The notes beneath the pieces were generated by a model, which saw only the letters and a program-made list of their open reading frames with translations, made no database searches and was not told the DNA's origin. Shown here piece after piece: positions 1 to 15,161 of a stretch of 64,000 nt of DNA. Both the position numbers and the translations under genes were made by a program. Each line of letters begins with the position of its first letter. The stretch's first letter is position 1. Location: positions 1 through 64,000 of the forward strand of contig CAWBVG010000028.1 in assembly GCA_963792175.1 (NCBI GenBank), in the 5' to 3' direction. The stretch comes from CAWBVG01 sp963792175 (lineage in GTDB: Bacteria; Acidobacteriota; Vicinamibacteria; Vicinamibacterales; CAVVIG01).

Positions 1-54
1 AGCGGTGGTGGGGACTCCGATGGTGCTGCTGTACAAAACGTCACCGTTGACGTA

Positions 55-507
55 TCAATTGGCTCGGTGGCTCATCAACGTGAAATGGATTGGGCTCGTG
101 AACTTGGTGGCCGGCCGATCGGTCGTGCGCTGGTCTATTTCAGGACCATGTCGTGGAGCTTCAGGCCGAGTGCCTGCTTCGCGCTGAATGTAAAGCGCGC
201 TGGTGCCGCGAAACGGCCAGAGGTTATCAGGATCATTGCTGCCGCCGAGCGCGACCGGCACCAGGTGATCCAGCTCGCCCGAGAATTGTTCCGGCCGGAC
301 GCCGTAGCGCTCGAGCGCCTCGTTGCGCTGCCAGTTGGCGACCGGTTTCTGCGACGTCGCGAAGTCGGCTGCACAGAGCTGCTCCATCTTCACTTTCGCC
401 GTGGCGCCAGGGGTTTTGTAGCTCGGGAGCTGCGCGGTCGCGATCGACGGCGCGGCCAGCAGCCCGGCCACGAGACATCCGTACACAAACGGTCTCTTTC
501 CGATCAT
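55..507 (-). CDS. Exported HNH-nuclease-like protein (two compensating frameshifts)
   Basis: About 150 residues. The N-terminus (MIGKRPFVYGCLVAGLLAAP...ATAQ) is a Sec signal peptide. The core has the LDHLVPVALGGSNDPDNLWP motif, the His-centred zinc/catalytic loop of small HNH-like proteins that often carry a signal peptide. After NLWP the typical continuation (AKQ..LGLKLHDMV) appears in a second frame over about 200-145, and the typical ending (GEIDxRT-like) returns in the first frame. Two opposite indels therefore explain the break. Exported members of this group are usually labelled HNH endonuclease; their substrate is unknown. No neighbour suggests a role. Confidence 0.6.
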   Translation of the reverse strand: MIGKRPFVYGCLVAGLLAAPSIATAQLPSYKTPGATAKVKMEQLCAADFATSQKPVANWQRNEALERYGVRPEQFSGELDHLVPVALGGSNDPDNLWPFRGTSALYIQREAGTRPEAPRHGPEIDQRTTDRPATKFTSPIHFTLMSHRAN

Positions 508-962
508 CCGTAGGCCTCCGAATAGCGATCTGGTTTCAAAACGCGTTGAGGAATAACAACTACGTCATCGCACGCGCTCGCAAACGCGCGCTGCGGTCGG
601 TAGTAGCAATCGGCGCACCGCCTCGGCCCGATCGACGGTTTCTCGACGTCTCGCGGCTGCGGGGCGAGGCCCGAACACAGCGTTGCACAACGCATCTCCA
701 CACAATTGTCGGCGACCAGAAACAATCAGACGGAAATGTTCCGACGCGTGCCGAAGCGTACGCCGACGTCGGCGAAGAAGGCGGTCGCCGCCGAATCGAT
801 CAGACAGGAATGTCCGATCGCAGATCGATCGCCGCATTTGTGTCGGACGACACGGCGCCAGTACTCAGATCCGCGCGATCGCTCCGGGCAACAAGCCTCG
901 CGCGATCGCGAATCGCGGGCACAAGGCTTGCTCCATCGACCGCGGAGTGTAGACACCAAACG
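508..962. other. Intergenic region, no gene recognised
   Basis: This 455-bp stretch lies between the divergently transcribed HNH-like gene and the DUF2934 gene. It holds several open frames, all Arg-rich and none resembling a known protein. I see no tRNA-like cloverleaf and no clear inverted repeat. It probably carries the two divergent promoters. Confidence 0.5.
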
Positions 963-1217
963 ATGAAGACCGACCGCGCAAAGAAAGCCAAGCCATCCCG
1001 CCGCCGTGCCAGCGTCACGCTGGCGTCCACCGAATCGCCCGCGGCGACGGCGGACCAGATCGCCCGCCGGGCCTACGAGCTGTTCCAGCAGCGCGGCGCC
1101 GCCCACGGACACGACTGGGAGGATTGGCTCTCCGCCGAACGCGAGCTCGGGTCCCAGTCTGATCGCGGGTCCCGCGTCCCGGATCCGATGTCTACCGGGA
1201 CAAGAAGTAGGGATTAG
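963..1217 (+). CDS. DUF2934 family small protein
   Basis: 84 residues. A basic, Ser/Arg-rich N-terminus (MKTDRAKKAKPSRRRAS) leads into IARRAYELFQQRGAAHGHDW and then EDWLSAERELG, the diagnostic DUF2934 helix pair. DUF2934 proteins are short, cytosolic and of unknown function; they are common in Acidobacteriota and soil proteobacteria. I chose the ATG at 963 because it sits just before the basic segment. The same frame stays open far upstream without any recognisable sequence. The gene stands alone. Confidence 0.7.
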   Translation: MKTDRAKKAKPSRRRASVTLASTESPAATADQIARRAYELFQQRGAAHGHDWEDWLSAERELGSQSDRGSRVPDPMSTGTRSRD

Positions 1218-1347
1218 CGGATTAGGGCCGATTGGCCGGATTAGGGATCAGCGAACGGCGGGCCGGTTCCGCATAGCGCTCAACAAACAGCCAGACCATG
1301 ATATGACTGGGGTGCGGTGCCTGCCTCCGGCTGTGAGATGAGTGCGT

Positions 1348-2308
1348 ATGATCCGGGTCCTCCCTTCTGGAATCCTCGTCGCATGTGTACTGGCGGGCCT
1401 GAGCGCGGCTGCGCAGCAACCCACCTTCCGCAGTACCGCCGACAACGTCCGCGTCTTCACGACAGTGACTGATCGCGACGGCCGGCTCGTCACGACGCTC
1501 GAGCAGAAAGACTTCGAGATTCGCGACGAACACAAGCCTCAGCCGATCACGCTGTTCGACAATGCACCGCAGCCCATCCGCCTGATCGTGCTGCTCGACG
1601 TCTCTGGCAGCATGGAGGGCAATCTGCAGCTGCTGCGCGAGGGCTGCGAAGAGCTATTCAGGCGGCTGCGCGCCGACGACGGCGTACGCGTCGGGACATT
1701 CGGGCATGACGTCAGCATCAGTCCGACCTTCACCCGCGATCCCGCGTGAGCTTCGCGCCTCGCTGCCTCGCGCGATTGCTCCCGATGCGCCGACGCCGCT
1801 GTGGCGGGCCATGGACGAGGGGCTCGAGGTGTTCAAGAGCCGCAGCGAGGACGATGGCCGCCCGGTCATTCTGGTGTTGAGCGACGGAAAGGACAGCGGA
1901 CCAACCGGCTTCCGTCAGAAGTTCGTCAGCCAGGTCGAGGTGATCGAGCGCGCGCGCGTTCAGGGCGTGATGATCTATGCGATCGGGATGCGCAGTCGCG
2001 GGCAGCGGCCGCAGATGCCCGGCCTCGGAACGCGAGGGCTGCAGGAGGCGCTGATGGCGGACTGGCCGGACCCTGGTCTCGCGCGCGTGGCAGAGGAAAC
2101 GGGCGGCGGCTATCTGGAGATTCGCTTCGGTCAGGATCTCGGCGCCGCGTTCGCGCAGGTCGCCGACGAGCTGCACAGTCAGTATCTACTGGGTTTCGCG
2201 CCGCCGAAGCGGGACGGCAAGGTCCACGACATCGAGGTCCGCACCGCGGTGAAGGGCCTCAAGCCGCGCGCGCGCAAGAGTTACGTCGCCCCGAAAGAGC
2301 GCGGTTGA
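1348..2308 (+). CDS. Exported von Willebrand factor A domain protein (one frameshift)
   Basis: About 320 residues after joining two frames near 1740. A signal peptide (MIRVLPSGILVACVLAGLSAAAQQ) is followed by a small beta domain (VRVFTTVTDRDGRLVTTLEQ...DFEIRD) and a VWA domain whose MIDAS motif is visible as LLDVSGSM (DxSxS). After the frame change the domain continues with PVILVLSDGKDSG and MIYAIGM. The C-terminus HSQYLLGFAPPKRDGKVHDI is typical of the large Acidobacteriota VWA family. The fold binds a divalent metal and usually a protein partner; the partner is unknown. The ATG at 1348 is preferred over an upstream GTG at 1342 because it places the signal peptide correctly. Confidence 0.75.
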
Positions 2309-2378
2309 GCGGCGTGTCCCCTCTTGATCCTTCGGCTCGTCGGGCATAAGTTTAGCGATCACTCGAGAGGGGATTGCG

Positions 2379-3404
2379 ATGACGACGATGAGGCGGAGGG
2401 AGTGGTTGCACGCCGCGGCCGCCACGGCAGGCGGGGCCGTGCTCGTGGGGGCTCGCCCGTGGCCCGCGGACGCCGGCCAGGCGAAAACACCTGCCGCGCC
2501 GAAACCCGGGTATCCAACCCGTCCGGCCGGATCGATCGAGATGCTCTTCAAGGCCCCGGGCCAGTCGGCCAACGGGATGCAATGCACCGACGAAGGCATC
2601 TGGACGATCGACGTGGCCGGCAGCCGTACCAGCACGCCCGGCCGATGCAAGGTGTACCTCTCCAGTTACGAGGGAAAACTGCTGCGCGAGCTCGCGCCGG
2701 AGGGGACCGGGCCAAGCGGCATCGGTGTGGACGCGGACAACAAGACGATCTGGATCGGCTCGACCTACGGCCGCGAGATCATCCGCGCGGACGCCAAGAC
2801 CGGCGAGACGATCGAAAAACACTTCACGCCCGGGGCGGGTGTCATCTATCGCATGACCACGGACCTGCCGCCGCGTCCAGACACGTACGGCCGATCGGTG
2901 CGGCCGCCGACCGCCAACAACCAGAGCGCTGGACAGGCCGCGGCCTCGACGACTGCAGGTGGGCGGTCGGCCGGAAGCCCGGCGGACGGACTGGGTGTGG
3001 GACGGGGTGGCGCCGTCGCCGGTAATCCCGGCCCGCCTGCACCGGGCACCGGCGCGCACGGGATCCAGACCCAGGCTGGCAAGCTCTGGATGGCCGTCCC
3101 GCCGGCGCGAATGGTCTATCGGATCGACCCGAAGACCTGGACGGTCGAGCACATGTTTCCAACCGTCGGCTACCGCCCGCACGGCGTCGGGATCGAGACG
3201 CCGGACGCGCGCTATCTCTGGGAATCCGACACCAACATGGGTGCGTTCTTCAAGCGCGACATGGTCACCGGCGAGGTCGTCGATTCCATGCAATTGCCGG
3301 AGGGCAGTCCGTTCCCGCACGGCATGTCGGTGTGGAAGGGCTATATCTACTGGACCGACGACATCGGCGGCGGCATGGCGCCGGTGTGCCGCACAAAGAT
3401 CTAA
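2379..3404 (+). CDS. Tat-exported beta-propeller (Vgb/NHL-like) protein
   Basis: 341 residues in one intact frame, with a strong ribosome-binding site (GAGAGGGG) ahead of the ATG. The N-terminus MTTMRRREWLHAAAATAGG is a Tat-type signal. The rest repeats propeller-blade patterns such as GPSGIGVDADNKTIWIGSTY and RPHGVGIETPDARYLWESDT, as in virginiamycin B lyase/SMP-30-like propellers. A Pro/Gly/Ala-rich stretch at residues 165-225 is a low-complexity linker. These exported propellers often act with PQQ or cytochrome enzymes, but no enzymatic residues can be assigned. The stop codon directly abuts the repeat array that separates it from amt. Confidence 0.65.
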   Translation: MTTMRRREWLHAAAATAGGAVLVGARPWPADAGQAKTPAAPKPGYPTRPAGSIEMLFKAPGQSANGMQCTDEGIWTIDVAGSRTSTPGRCKVYLSSYEGKLLRELAPEGTGPSGIGVDADNKTIWIGSTYGREIIRADAKTGETIEKHFTPGAGVIYRMTTDLPPRPDTYGRSVRPPTANNQSAGQAAASTTAGGRSAGSPADGLGVGRGGAVAGNPGPPAPGTGAHGIQTQAGKLWMAVPPARMVYRIDPKTWTVEHMFPTVGYRPHGVGIETPDARYLWESDTNMGAFFKRDMVTGEVVDSMQLPEGSPFPHGMSVWKGYIYWTDDIGGGMAPVCRTKI

Positions 3405-3477
3405 GGTTCTAAAGTTCTAAGGTTCTAGGGTTCTAGGTTCTAGAACCCTGAATCTAGAACCTAAACCTGAACCCTGA
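3405..3477. repeat. Inverted GGTTCTA heptamer array between convergent genes
   Basis: Direct heptamer-like units (GGTTCTA, AGTTCTA) run for about 35 bp and are followed by their reverse complement (TAGAACC). The whole can fold into a long imperfect hairpin. It fills the entire gap between the stop of the propeller gene and the stop of amt, so it is placed as a bidirectional terminator, although there is no T-tract. Confidence 0.7.
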
Positions 3478-4893
3478 TCACATCTCGAGGTTGTACGCTT
3501 CCTCGCCGTGCTCGGTCAGGTCGAGGCCTTCGATCTCCTGATCCTCGCTCGCGCGCACGCCGACGAGGAGATCGGTGATCTTCAGCAGCACCACGGTGCC
3601 GACCAGCGCGAAGGCCCACGCCATCGCGATCCCCACGAGCTGATAACCGATCTGCGACGGGTTGCCGTCGAGCAGGCCGACCGGCAGCGGCTGGCCCTGC
3701 GCATCTTGAAAGATCGGGTTGACGTAGCGCGTCGCGAACACGCCCGTCAGCAGCGCGCCGATCGTGCCGCCCGCGCCGTGCACGCCGAACGCGTCCAGCG
3801 CATCGTCGTAGCCGAACAGTCCCTTCACGAAGGTCACCATCAGAAAGCAGCCGACGCCGGCGACGAGGCCGATCAGCATCGCCGGCATCGGCGTCGACGA
3901 ATCCTGACGCCGGCGTAATCGCCACCAGTCCGGCGACGGCGCCCGAGATCGCGCCCAGCGCGCTCGGCCGCCCGCGCGTCGATCCATTCGGCGCCGAGCC
4001 AGCCGAGCGTCGCGGCCGCGGCGGCGAAGTGCGTCGCGACGAACGCGCTGGTGGCCAGGCCGTTCGAGGCCAGCGCGCTGCCCGCGTTGAATCCGAACCA
4101 GCCGACCCACAGCAGGCACGCACCGATGAAGCTCAGGACGAGACTGTGCGGCGGCATCGGTTCCTTCGGATAGCCGGTGCGTTTGCCGAGATACAGCGCG
4201 CACACGAGCGCCGACACGCCCGACGTGATGTGGACCACGGTGCCGCCCGCGAAGTCGAGCGTGGGGAAGCGGCCGCCGAGCGCCGCGTTCAGCAGGCCGC
4301 CCTTGCCCCACACCATGTGCGCCAGCGGCGCGTACACGCAGAGCGACCACAGCGTCATGAAGACCACGCGTGCCGCTGAACTTCATCCGTTCCGCGGTCG
4401 CGCCGGTGATCAACGCGGGCGTGATGATCGCGAACATCAGCTGGTAGACCATGAAGGTCTGATGCGGGATCGTTGCCGCCGTAGTCGGCGTTGGGATCCG
4501 ACGCCGACGCCGCGCAGCAGCACGTGACTGAACCCGCCGATGATCGGCGTCCCTTCACCGAAGCAGAGGCTGTAGCCGACGAGCGCCCAGAGCACCGTGA
4601 TGAGCGCCATCAGCGCGAAGCTCTGCATCATGATCGCCAGCGTGTTCTTCTGACGGACGAGCCCGCCGTAGAAGAGCGCCAGGCCGGGGCCCGGTCATCA
4701 TCAGGACCAGCGCCGCGCTGACGAGCATCCAGGCGTTGTCGGCCGACGACTGCGCCGCGGTCACGCGTTGATCGAGCTTCGCGAGATCGGCCTGCGTGAC
4801 CGCCGCGCCGGGTGCGCCGTTGGCCGGTTGCGCGCGAGCCGCGGCGACGGGGACGAGCAGCCAGAGAGCGACGATCGCAACCGCGATTCTCAC
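3478..4893 (-). CDS. amt: Ammonium transporter Amt (several frameshifts)
   Basis: Ammonium channel of the inner membrane. The frame changes about six times, but Amt signatures occur in order: SAALVLMMTGP, then MQSFALMALITVLWALVGYS, YQLMFAIITPALITGATAER, GGTVVHITSGVSALVC (first pore His), FNAGSALASN, and FGVHGAGGTIGALLTG (second pore His). The tail reads EIEGLDLTEHGEEAYN, a common Amt ending. The N-terminus has a cleavable-looking signal and about 30 extra residues before the first membrane helix. The GTG start overlaps the glnK stop (GTGA), indicating translational coupling. GlnK-controlled gating of the channel is expected from the family. Confidence 0.9.
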
Positions 4894-5222
4894 ATGTCGC
4901 TCCGTTCGCCGGTCCGGATGCGATAGCTCTGCTCGACCGGAATCACGAAGACGCGGCCGTCGCCGATCTCGCCGGTCCGCGCCGCCTGAATGATCGCCGC
5001 GACCGCATCGTCGACCACGTTGTCCGGCACGACCACTTCGATCTGCATCTTCGGCAGCAGGCTGACGTCGTACTCCTTGCCGCGATAGATCGCGGTGTGG
5101 CCCTTCTGCTTGCCGTGGCCGCGGACCTCGGTCACGGTCATGCCCGGGAGGCTGACGCGCCCGAGGGCTTCCTTCACATCGTCGACCTTGTTGGGCCGCA
5201 CGATCGCCTTGATCAGCTTCAT
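4890..5222 (-). CDS. glnK: PII nitrogen regulatory protein GlnK/GlnB
   Basis: 110 residues, full length and intact. It begins MKLIKAIVRPNKVDDVKEAL and has the T-loop HTAIYRGKEY with Tyr51, the residue uridylylated by GlnD, plus the C-loop TGEIGDGRVFVIPVE. PII senses ATP/ADP and 2-oxoglutarate and, depending on its modification, blocks Amt or controls glutamine synthetase. Position directly upstream of amt (4-nt overlap) and directly downstream of glnD favours the GlnK role; sequence alone cannot separate GlnK from GlnB. Confidence 0.95.
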   Translation of the reverse strand: MKLIKAIVRPNKVDDVKEALGRVSLPGMTVTEVRGHGKQKGHTAIYRGKEYDVSLLPKMQIEVVVPDNVVDDAVAAIIQAARTGEIGDGRVFVIPVEQSYRIRTGERSDM

Positions 5223-5223
5223 G

Positions 5224-7724
5224 TCATGCCTCCAGCATCCGATGGAAATCCGCGGTCAGGTCGGCAATCGCCGCGTCGGTGAGCTTCGCGCCCGCCTTCG
5301 TGATGTGGAACACGTCGATCGCCTTCTGACCTTCCGTAGAAATCAGCACGAGGTCGACGTCGCAGCCGTGCCGCGAGATGACGCGGCTGACGCGGTGCAG
5401 CAGGCCGAGCACGTTGTTGGCGACGATGTCGAGGATCGTGTACCGGCGCGACGACTGGTTGTCGGCGTGGATCACCGGCGGTGTCGCGGTGACGCCGGCC
5501 CGCCGCCGGTAGAGCACGCTCTGTTCCCGCGCGCGCAAGCCGCTCGGTGACATCCGTGGCGCCCGAGATGACGGCGCCGAGGACGGTCAGGAACTGCTCT
5601 TTGCCGCGCGCGTTGAGCTCGAGGAATCGCTCCTGATCCGTGAACTGGAAGACGTCCAGCACCAGGCCGTTCGGGATTGGTCATCGCGTGACCGCGCGCG
5701 ATGTCCATGCTGAACGACGACAGCGTGCCGCAGATGTTCGAGAACAGGAACGGCTTGTCGAGCGTGACGACGGTCAGCTCCCACAGCGATCCCTTGCGCT
5801 CGAGATCGGCGTGGACGTCGTCCGGACGGATATCGCGCGACAAGCCGCACGTGGCGGTAGATCGCGTCGTGCGGGAAGAGCTGGAGATACCGGCGCGGCA
5901 GGCCCTCGGCGAACCGCGTGATCTCGGCTTCCGCGACATCGTCCGGGCGGCCGGCGACGAGCGCGCGCAGTCCGGACTCCTGGTGCTCGATGCGCTCGTC
6001 GGCGTACTCGAGCGTGAGGTGGTTGTAGGTATCCACATACAGGCGCCAGAGCAGGTCCTCGCGCCACGGTGTCAGCGTCTCCGGGTTCACCGCCTCGACG
6101 TCCACCAGCGTCAGCAGGCACAGCATCTTCAGCCGCTCTTCGATGCCGACGAGATCGGCCAGCTGCCGCACGATTTCCGGATCCTCGGTATCACGGCGGA
6201 ACGCGATCAGCGACATCTTGGTGTGATGGCGAATCAGGAACTCGACGAGCGGCGACGGACTCTTCCGGCAGCTGGAGGCGGCGCATCATCTCCATCGCCA
6301 TGCGGACGCTTTCCTCGGCGTGGTCGTCATCGCGCCATTTGCCGACGTCGTGGAAGAGCAGCGACAGCACCAGCAGCTCCGGGTGCGTCAGATCGGCGAC
6401 CAGGCCGCCGAAGCGCTCGCGGCCTTTCACCGCACCCGTCGCCAGCCGTTCGAGATTCCTGATGGTGAGGAGCGTGTGCTCGTCGACGGTGTACTTGTGA
6501 TAGAAGTCGCGCACGACCCGGCAGAAGATCGCCTGGAACTCGGGGAACATCCGCCCGAGCAGCCCGCAGTCGTGCATCTCCGACAGACGCGCGTAGAGTC
6601 CCGCCCGCGGCTTCAGGAAGGCGAGCAGCGCCGTTCTGTCCACCGGCCGCGGAAAGAACGCCTCGGGCGTGTGCCGATCGACGCGCTGCTGAATCCACGT
6701 CAGCGCCTCGTCCGCCACCGGGGTGTCCGAATCGATCGCGGCCTGAAACAGCGACAGCCAGCTTTCGGGATGGGCATCGGCGTGATCGGCGTCGACGAAT
6801 CGGATCCCGTCGCGCGACTCGCACGAGATTGGCGCGCCACCGGCACCGGCGCGGTCTGCCGCACCCACTGCGAGCGAGCGGCTGACGGCGCGCGCGTGAC
6901 GGAAGTAGTCGCCCATCAGCCGCTCCACCTGATGGCGCGGCTCGCCGGTGTATCCCATCAGCAGCGCGGCATGTTCCTGGCTCTCGTGGTTCAGCACGTT
7001 CTGGTTGCGCTTGTGCTGGACGTGCAGGATCGACCGCAGGCGCAGCAGGAATTCCTCCGCCTCGTCGAGACGGGCGCGATCGGTCGGCCCGCGATCGATC
7101 AGCGCCGGATCGGTCAGCGCGGCGATGGTGCGCGCGGCCCAGAGGTCGCGCAGCGCGCCGGGGGCGTCCTTGATGTCCGGCTCCAGCTGGTAGAACGTGT
7201 CGTTGAAACGCGCATGCCGCTCGTCAATCAGGCGCTTCAGCGCGTCGAGGATTCGCGCGTGCGCCGCAGGCGTGCGGACGCGCGCGGCGATCCGCTTCGA
7301 GCAGCACCCGGTCGCCGGCGACGGCGCGCGCATCGAGCAGGGCAAGCAGGAACTCGGGGTTGTCGATTTCGAGCTCGGCGAAGTCGTCCATCTGCCGAAT
7401 CTGATGGCCGACTGAAAAGTGCAGGTCCCACAGCGGATGCAGGATCGAGCGCACGCGTCCTTCTTCGGCGGCGCCGATCGGCCCGTCGAACAGCAGGAGG
7501 ATGTCGATGTCCGACTGCAGACACAGCTGCCGCCGTCCGTAGCCGCCGAGCGCGACGATGAGGCTGGCGCGGCCGGAGCCGGGGGCTTCGTCGAACAGCC
7601 GCTGCAGGAGGTGGTCGACGCAGTCCGAGAACTGCTGGAGCGCGGCGCGCCCACCCTGTCCACGCGCCGCGGCCGCGGACAGCGCGTCGCGGGCGCTTTC
7701 GACGCCGGAGAGCGACGTCGTCAT
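5224..7724 (-). CDS. glnD: PII uridylyltransferase/uridylyl-removing enzyme GlnD (frameshifted)
   Basis: About 830 residues over four to five frame changes. Domains in order: a nucleotidyltransferase core (LGGYGRRQLCLQSDIDILLL, the GG...SDxD motif), the GlnD helical linker (QLEPDIKDAPGALRDLWAAR), an HD domain (LLFHDVGKWRDDDHAEES), and two C-terminal ACT domains (LFSNICGTLSSFSMDIARGH; LGLLHRVSRVISRHGCDVDL). It adds UMP to PII under nitrogen limitation and removes it when glutamine is high. It ends one base before glnK starts. The last ACT domain ends HRMLEA then a stop at 5224. The frame breaks fall outside the catalytic motifs and look like assembly indels. Confidence 0.9.
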
Positions 7725-7744
7725 CTAATTGCCGCTGCGGGGAT

Positions 7745-7815
7745 GGCCACGAAAACACGAAGACACGAAAAAGATCAACATTGTTTCGTGCTTTCGTGCT
7801 TTCGTGGCTGGCGTG
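7745..7815. repeat. Inverted CACGAAAA octamer array between gltD and glnD
   Basis: The left arm holds CCACGAAAA, CACGAAGA, CACGAAAA; the right arm is its near-complement TTTCGTG, CTTTCGTG, CTTTCGTGG, with about 12 bp between. It forms a hairpin of over 20 bp. It interrupts an otherwise gapless minus-strand cluster, lying 28 nt after the gltD stop and about 20 nt before glnD. A second copy type occurs at 44531-44615. Confidence 0.75.
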
Positions 7816-7839
7816 AATCGACGCTGGATCATCTGCGCA

Positions 7840-9238
7840 CTACGCGACCGGAGCCGGAAGCGACGACTGCCCATGAGATAGGCATCGACGCCGCGCGCGC
7901 AGCTCCGGCCGTCGGCGATCGCCCAGACGATGAGCGACTGGCCGCGCTGCATGTCGCCGGTCGCGAAGACGCCCGGGACGTTCGTCATCCAGTCCGCATT
8001 GCGGGCGACGGTGCCGCGCTCGGTCAGCGCAATCCCCAGCTCGCTCGATCAGGCCGTTCCGCTCGGGCCCGACGAATCCCATCGCCAGCAGCACGAGGTC
8101 CGCGTCGAACTCGATCGGCGCCTTGGTGTCGACGTTCCGTGGCGTGGAGGCGCGCCACGCGGCCGTCGGCGGTGCCCGCGAAGCGGTCGGTCGCGATCGC
8201 GTAATGCCGCTCGCCGCCTTCCTCGTGCGCCGACGAGACGCGGAAGATGTTCGGCCAGGTCGGCCAGGGATTCTGCGGCGCGCGCGTGTCGGGCGGCCGC
8301 TGGAGCAGCTCGAGCTGGCGCACGCTGCGCGCGCCCTGCCGGTGCGCGGTGCCGAGGCAGTCGGCGCCGGTGTCGCCGCCGCCGATGATGATCACGTGCT
8401 TGTCGCGCGCGCTGATCGACGTCGACGCGCATCGCCCTCGCAGGCGCGATTCTGCGGCGTCAGATACTCCATCGCGAAATGAATGCCCGCGAGCTCGCGG
8501 CCCGGCACGCGCAGATCGCGCGGCACCGTCGATCCGCCGGCCAGGACGATCGCGTCGAAGTCGCGCTGCAGCTCCTGTGGCGTCCCGGTTCACGCCGATG
8601 TGGCAGCCGGTCCGGAAGGTCACGCCTTCCTCGCGCATCAGCGCCAGCCGGCGCTCCAGCCAGCGCTTCTCCAGCTTGAACTCCGGAATGCCGTAGCGCA
8701 GCAGGCCGCCGATGCGATCGGCGCGCTCGAACACGGTCACGAGGTGTCCGGCGCGGTTCAACTGGTCGGCCGCCGCCAGCCCCGCCGGTCCCGAGCCGAC
8801 GACCGCGACGCGCTTGCCCGTCCGCGAGCGGCGGCGGCTGCGCGACGATCCAGCCTTCGGCGAACGCGCGCTCGATGATCGCCGCCTCCGCCGACTTGAT
8901 CGTCACCGGCGCGTCGTTGATCCCGAGCACGCACGATCCCTCGCACGGCGCGGGACACAGCCGTCCGGTGAACTCGGGAAAGTTGTTCGTCGCGTGCAGC
9001 CGATCGATGGCCGCGCGCCACCGATCGCGATAGACGAGATCGTTCCAGTCGGGAATCAGGTTGCCGAGCGGGCAGCCCTGATGACAGAACGGGATGCCGC
9101 AGTCCATGCAGCGCGCCGTCTGATCCTTCAGCGCCGGCTCGCTCGTAGGGCAGCGGGACTTCGCGCCAGTCGCGAATCCGCTCGGCAATCGGCCGCGACG
9201 GCGGCTTCTGCCGCTGGATTTCGAGAAAGCCGGTGGCC

Positions 9239-9246
<8 letters not shown>
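7840..9246 (-). CDS. gltD: Glutamate synthase small subunit GltD (frameshifted)
   Basis: About 468 residues. It begins MGKATGFLEIQRQKPPSR, the standard GltD start. The [4Fe-4S] cysteines are visible in CMDCGIPFCHQGCPLGN and CPAPCEGSC. An FAD/NADPH domain follows (GHLVTVFERADRIGGLLRYG; the GxGPAG loop lies at a frame break). The C-terminus has GVFATGDMQRGQSLIVWAIA and ends LMGQSSLPAPVA. It supplies electrons from NADPH to GltB. Without the last frame change the frame would run on into the downstream octamer repeat and end at 7725, which I take as an artefact. The start overlaps the gltB stop by 8 nt. Confidence 0.9.
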
Positions 9247-13826
<4,580 letters not shown>

Positions 13827-13994
13827 GGCCTGCCAGTTATCACTTGCCGCGAGTCAGAAGTAAAATACAATGATCCGATTGGATCCATTCGTTCTGGGAA
13901 TGGCAGATGTTTCGGCGAGATCGGAGCAATGCTCAGGTGCCTCTCTCCGCCGGACCGGTTCGATTCGCGCGCCACATGAGCGAGTAGGGAGCCG

Positions 13995-15112
13995 ATGCGC
14001 AACATCTTCGAATCCACCGACGCATTTGAGGCCTGGATGCGAAAGCGGACGGACGTCTCCAAGCGGCTGCTCAAGAAGAAGCACAGCCAGATGGCCGATG
14101 GTCCGTTCCCGTTTCTTCGGTCGACGTTCTACCGGTGGGCCGAGCAGTGGCCGAAGGTTTGCCCGGAGCTCGCGGAGCGCGCCGAGGACGTGCTGCTGGC
14201 GGTGGGCGATCTGCACGTGGCGAACTTCGGCGTCTGGTCTGATTCGCGAAAACGCCAGGTCTGGGGGGTCAACGACTTCGACGAGGCGTGCGAACTGGCT
14301 TTCACGAGCGATCTCGTGCGGCTCGCGACCAGTGCCCTCCTCGCCGCAGCCGAGGCGAAGATCGACGTCGAGGCCGAATCAGGTGTGCGATCCGCTGCTC
14401 GCCGGGTACCGCGCGGGCCTCCGTACCGGTCAGCCAATCCTAGTCACCGAGCGTCACCCCGCGCTGGTCACGTTGACAAGACGGACCCAGGAAGATCCGA
14501 AGACGTTCTGGAAAAAGAAGCTCGACCCAAAGAACAACCCCACGGTCGACGCACGAGAGCTGCCTCGGGGGCTCGAGGACATGTTCCGCGCCTCGTTTCG
14601 ACCCGGCGCGAACCTGACGTTCCTCGAGCAGCGATCGCCGGGCGGGCTCGGCAGCCTGGGCCGGCGGCGCTTCACCGCCGTGGAGACAAGGAAGGGCGTC
14701 CACGATGCGCGCGAGGCCAAAGCGCTCGTGCCGTCCGCGCTGTATTGGTGGACGGAACAGGACGACATGCCCTCGCAGACGGCGACGCTGTTGCAGCATG
14801 CGATCCGCATTCCGGATCCGTACTTCCAGGTGCACGACCACTGGTTGATCCGCCAACTCGCGCCCGACATCGCAAAGATTGAGATGCCGCATCCGAAGGA
14901 CAAGCGGCTCGGGCTGGCACCGCGACTTGCTCCGGCTGATGGGTCGAGAGACGGCGAACATTCATCTCGGCAGCCGCACCACTCAGGACCTCGCGGAGCG
15001 GCTCGGTAACCTGGATCAGAACCTCCGCGGCTGGTTTCCGGCGGCGACCGATCGAATGGTCGCCAGCGTTCGCAAGGACCACGCGAAGTGGGCCGAACGA
15101 CACCACGACTGA
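13995..15112 (+). CDS. DUF2252 family protein (two frameshifts)
   Basis: About 372 residues. It has the DUF2252 hallmarks GDLHVANFGVWSDSRKRQVW and VNDFDEA, which resemble the catalytic loop of aminoglycoside-phosphotransferase-like kinases, followed by RPGANLTFLEQRSPGGLG, HDHWLIRQLAPDIAK and the C-terminal HLGSRTTQDLAERL. The frame shifts near 14390 and 14930 while similarity continues. The family is cytosolic and uncharacterised. The gene is divergent from gltB; a TACAAT hexamer lies at about 13866-13871, but its distance from the start (over 120 nt) makes promoter assignment uncertain. Confidence 0.75.
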
Positions 15113-15161
15113 TTGCGGCGGTGGGCGACGACGTTTAGGTCTGTCGTTGTACCATCCCCAC

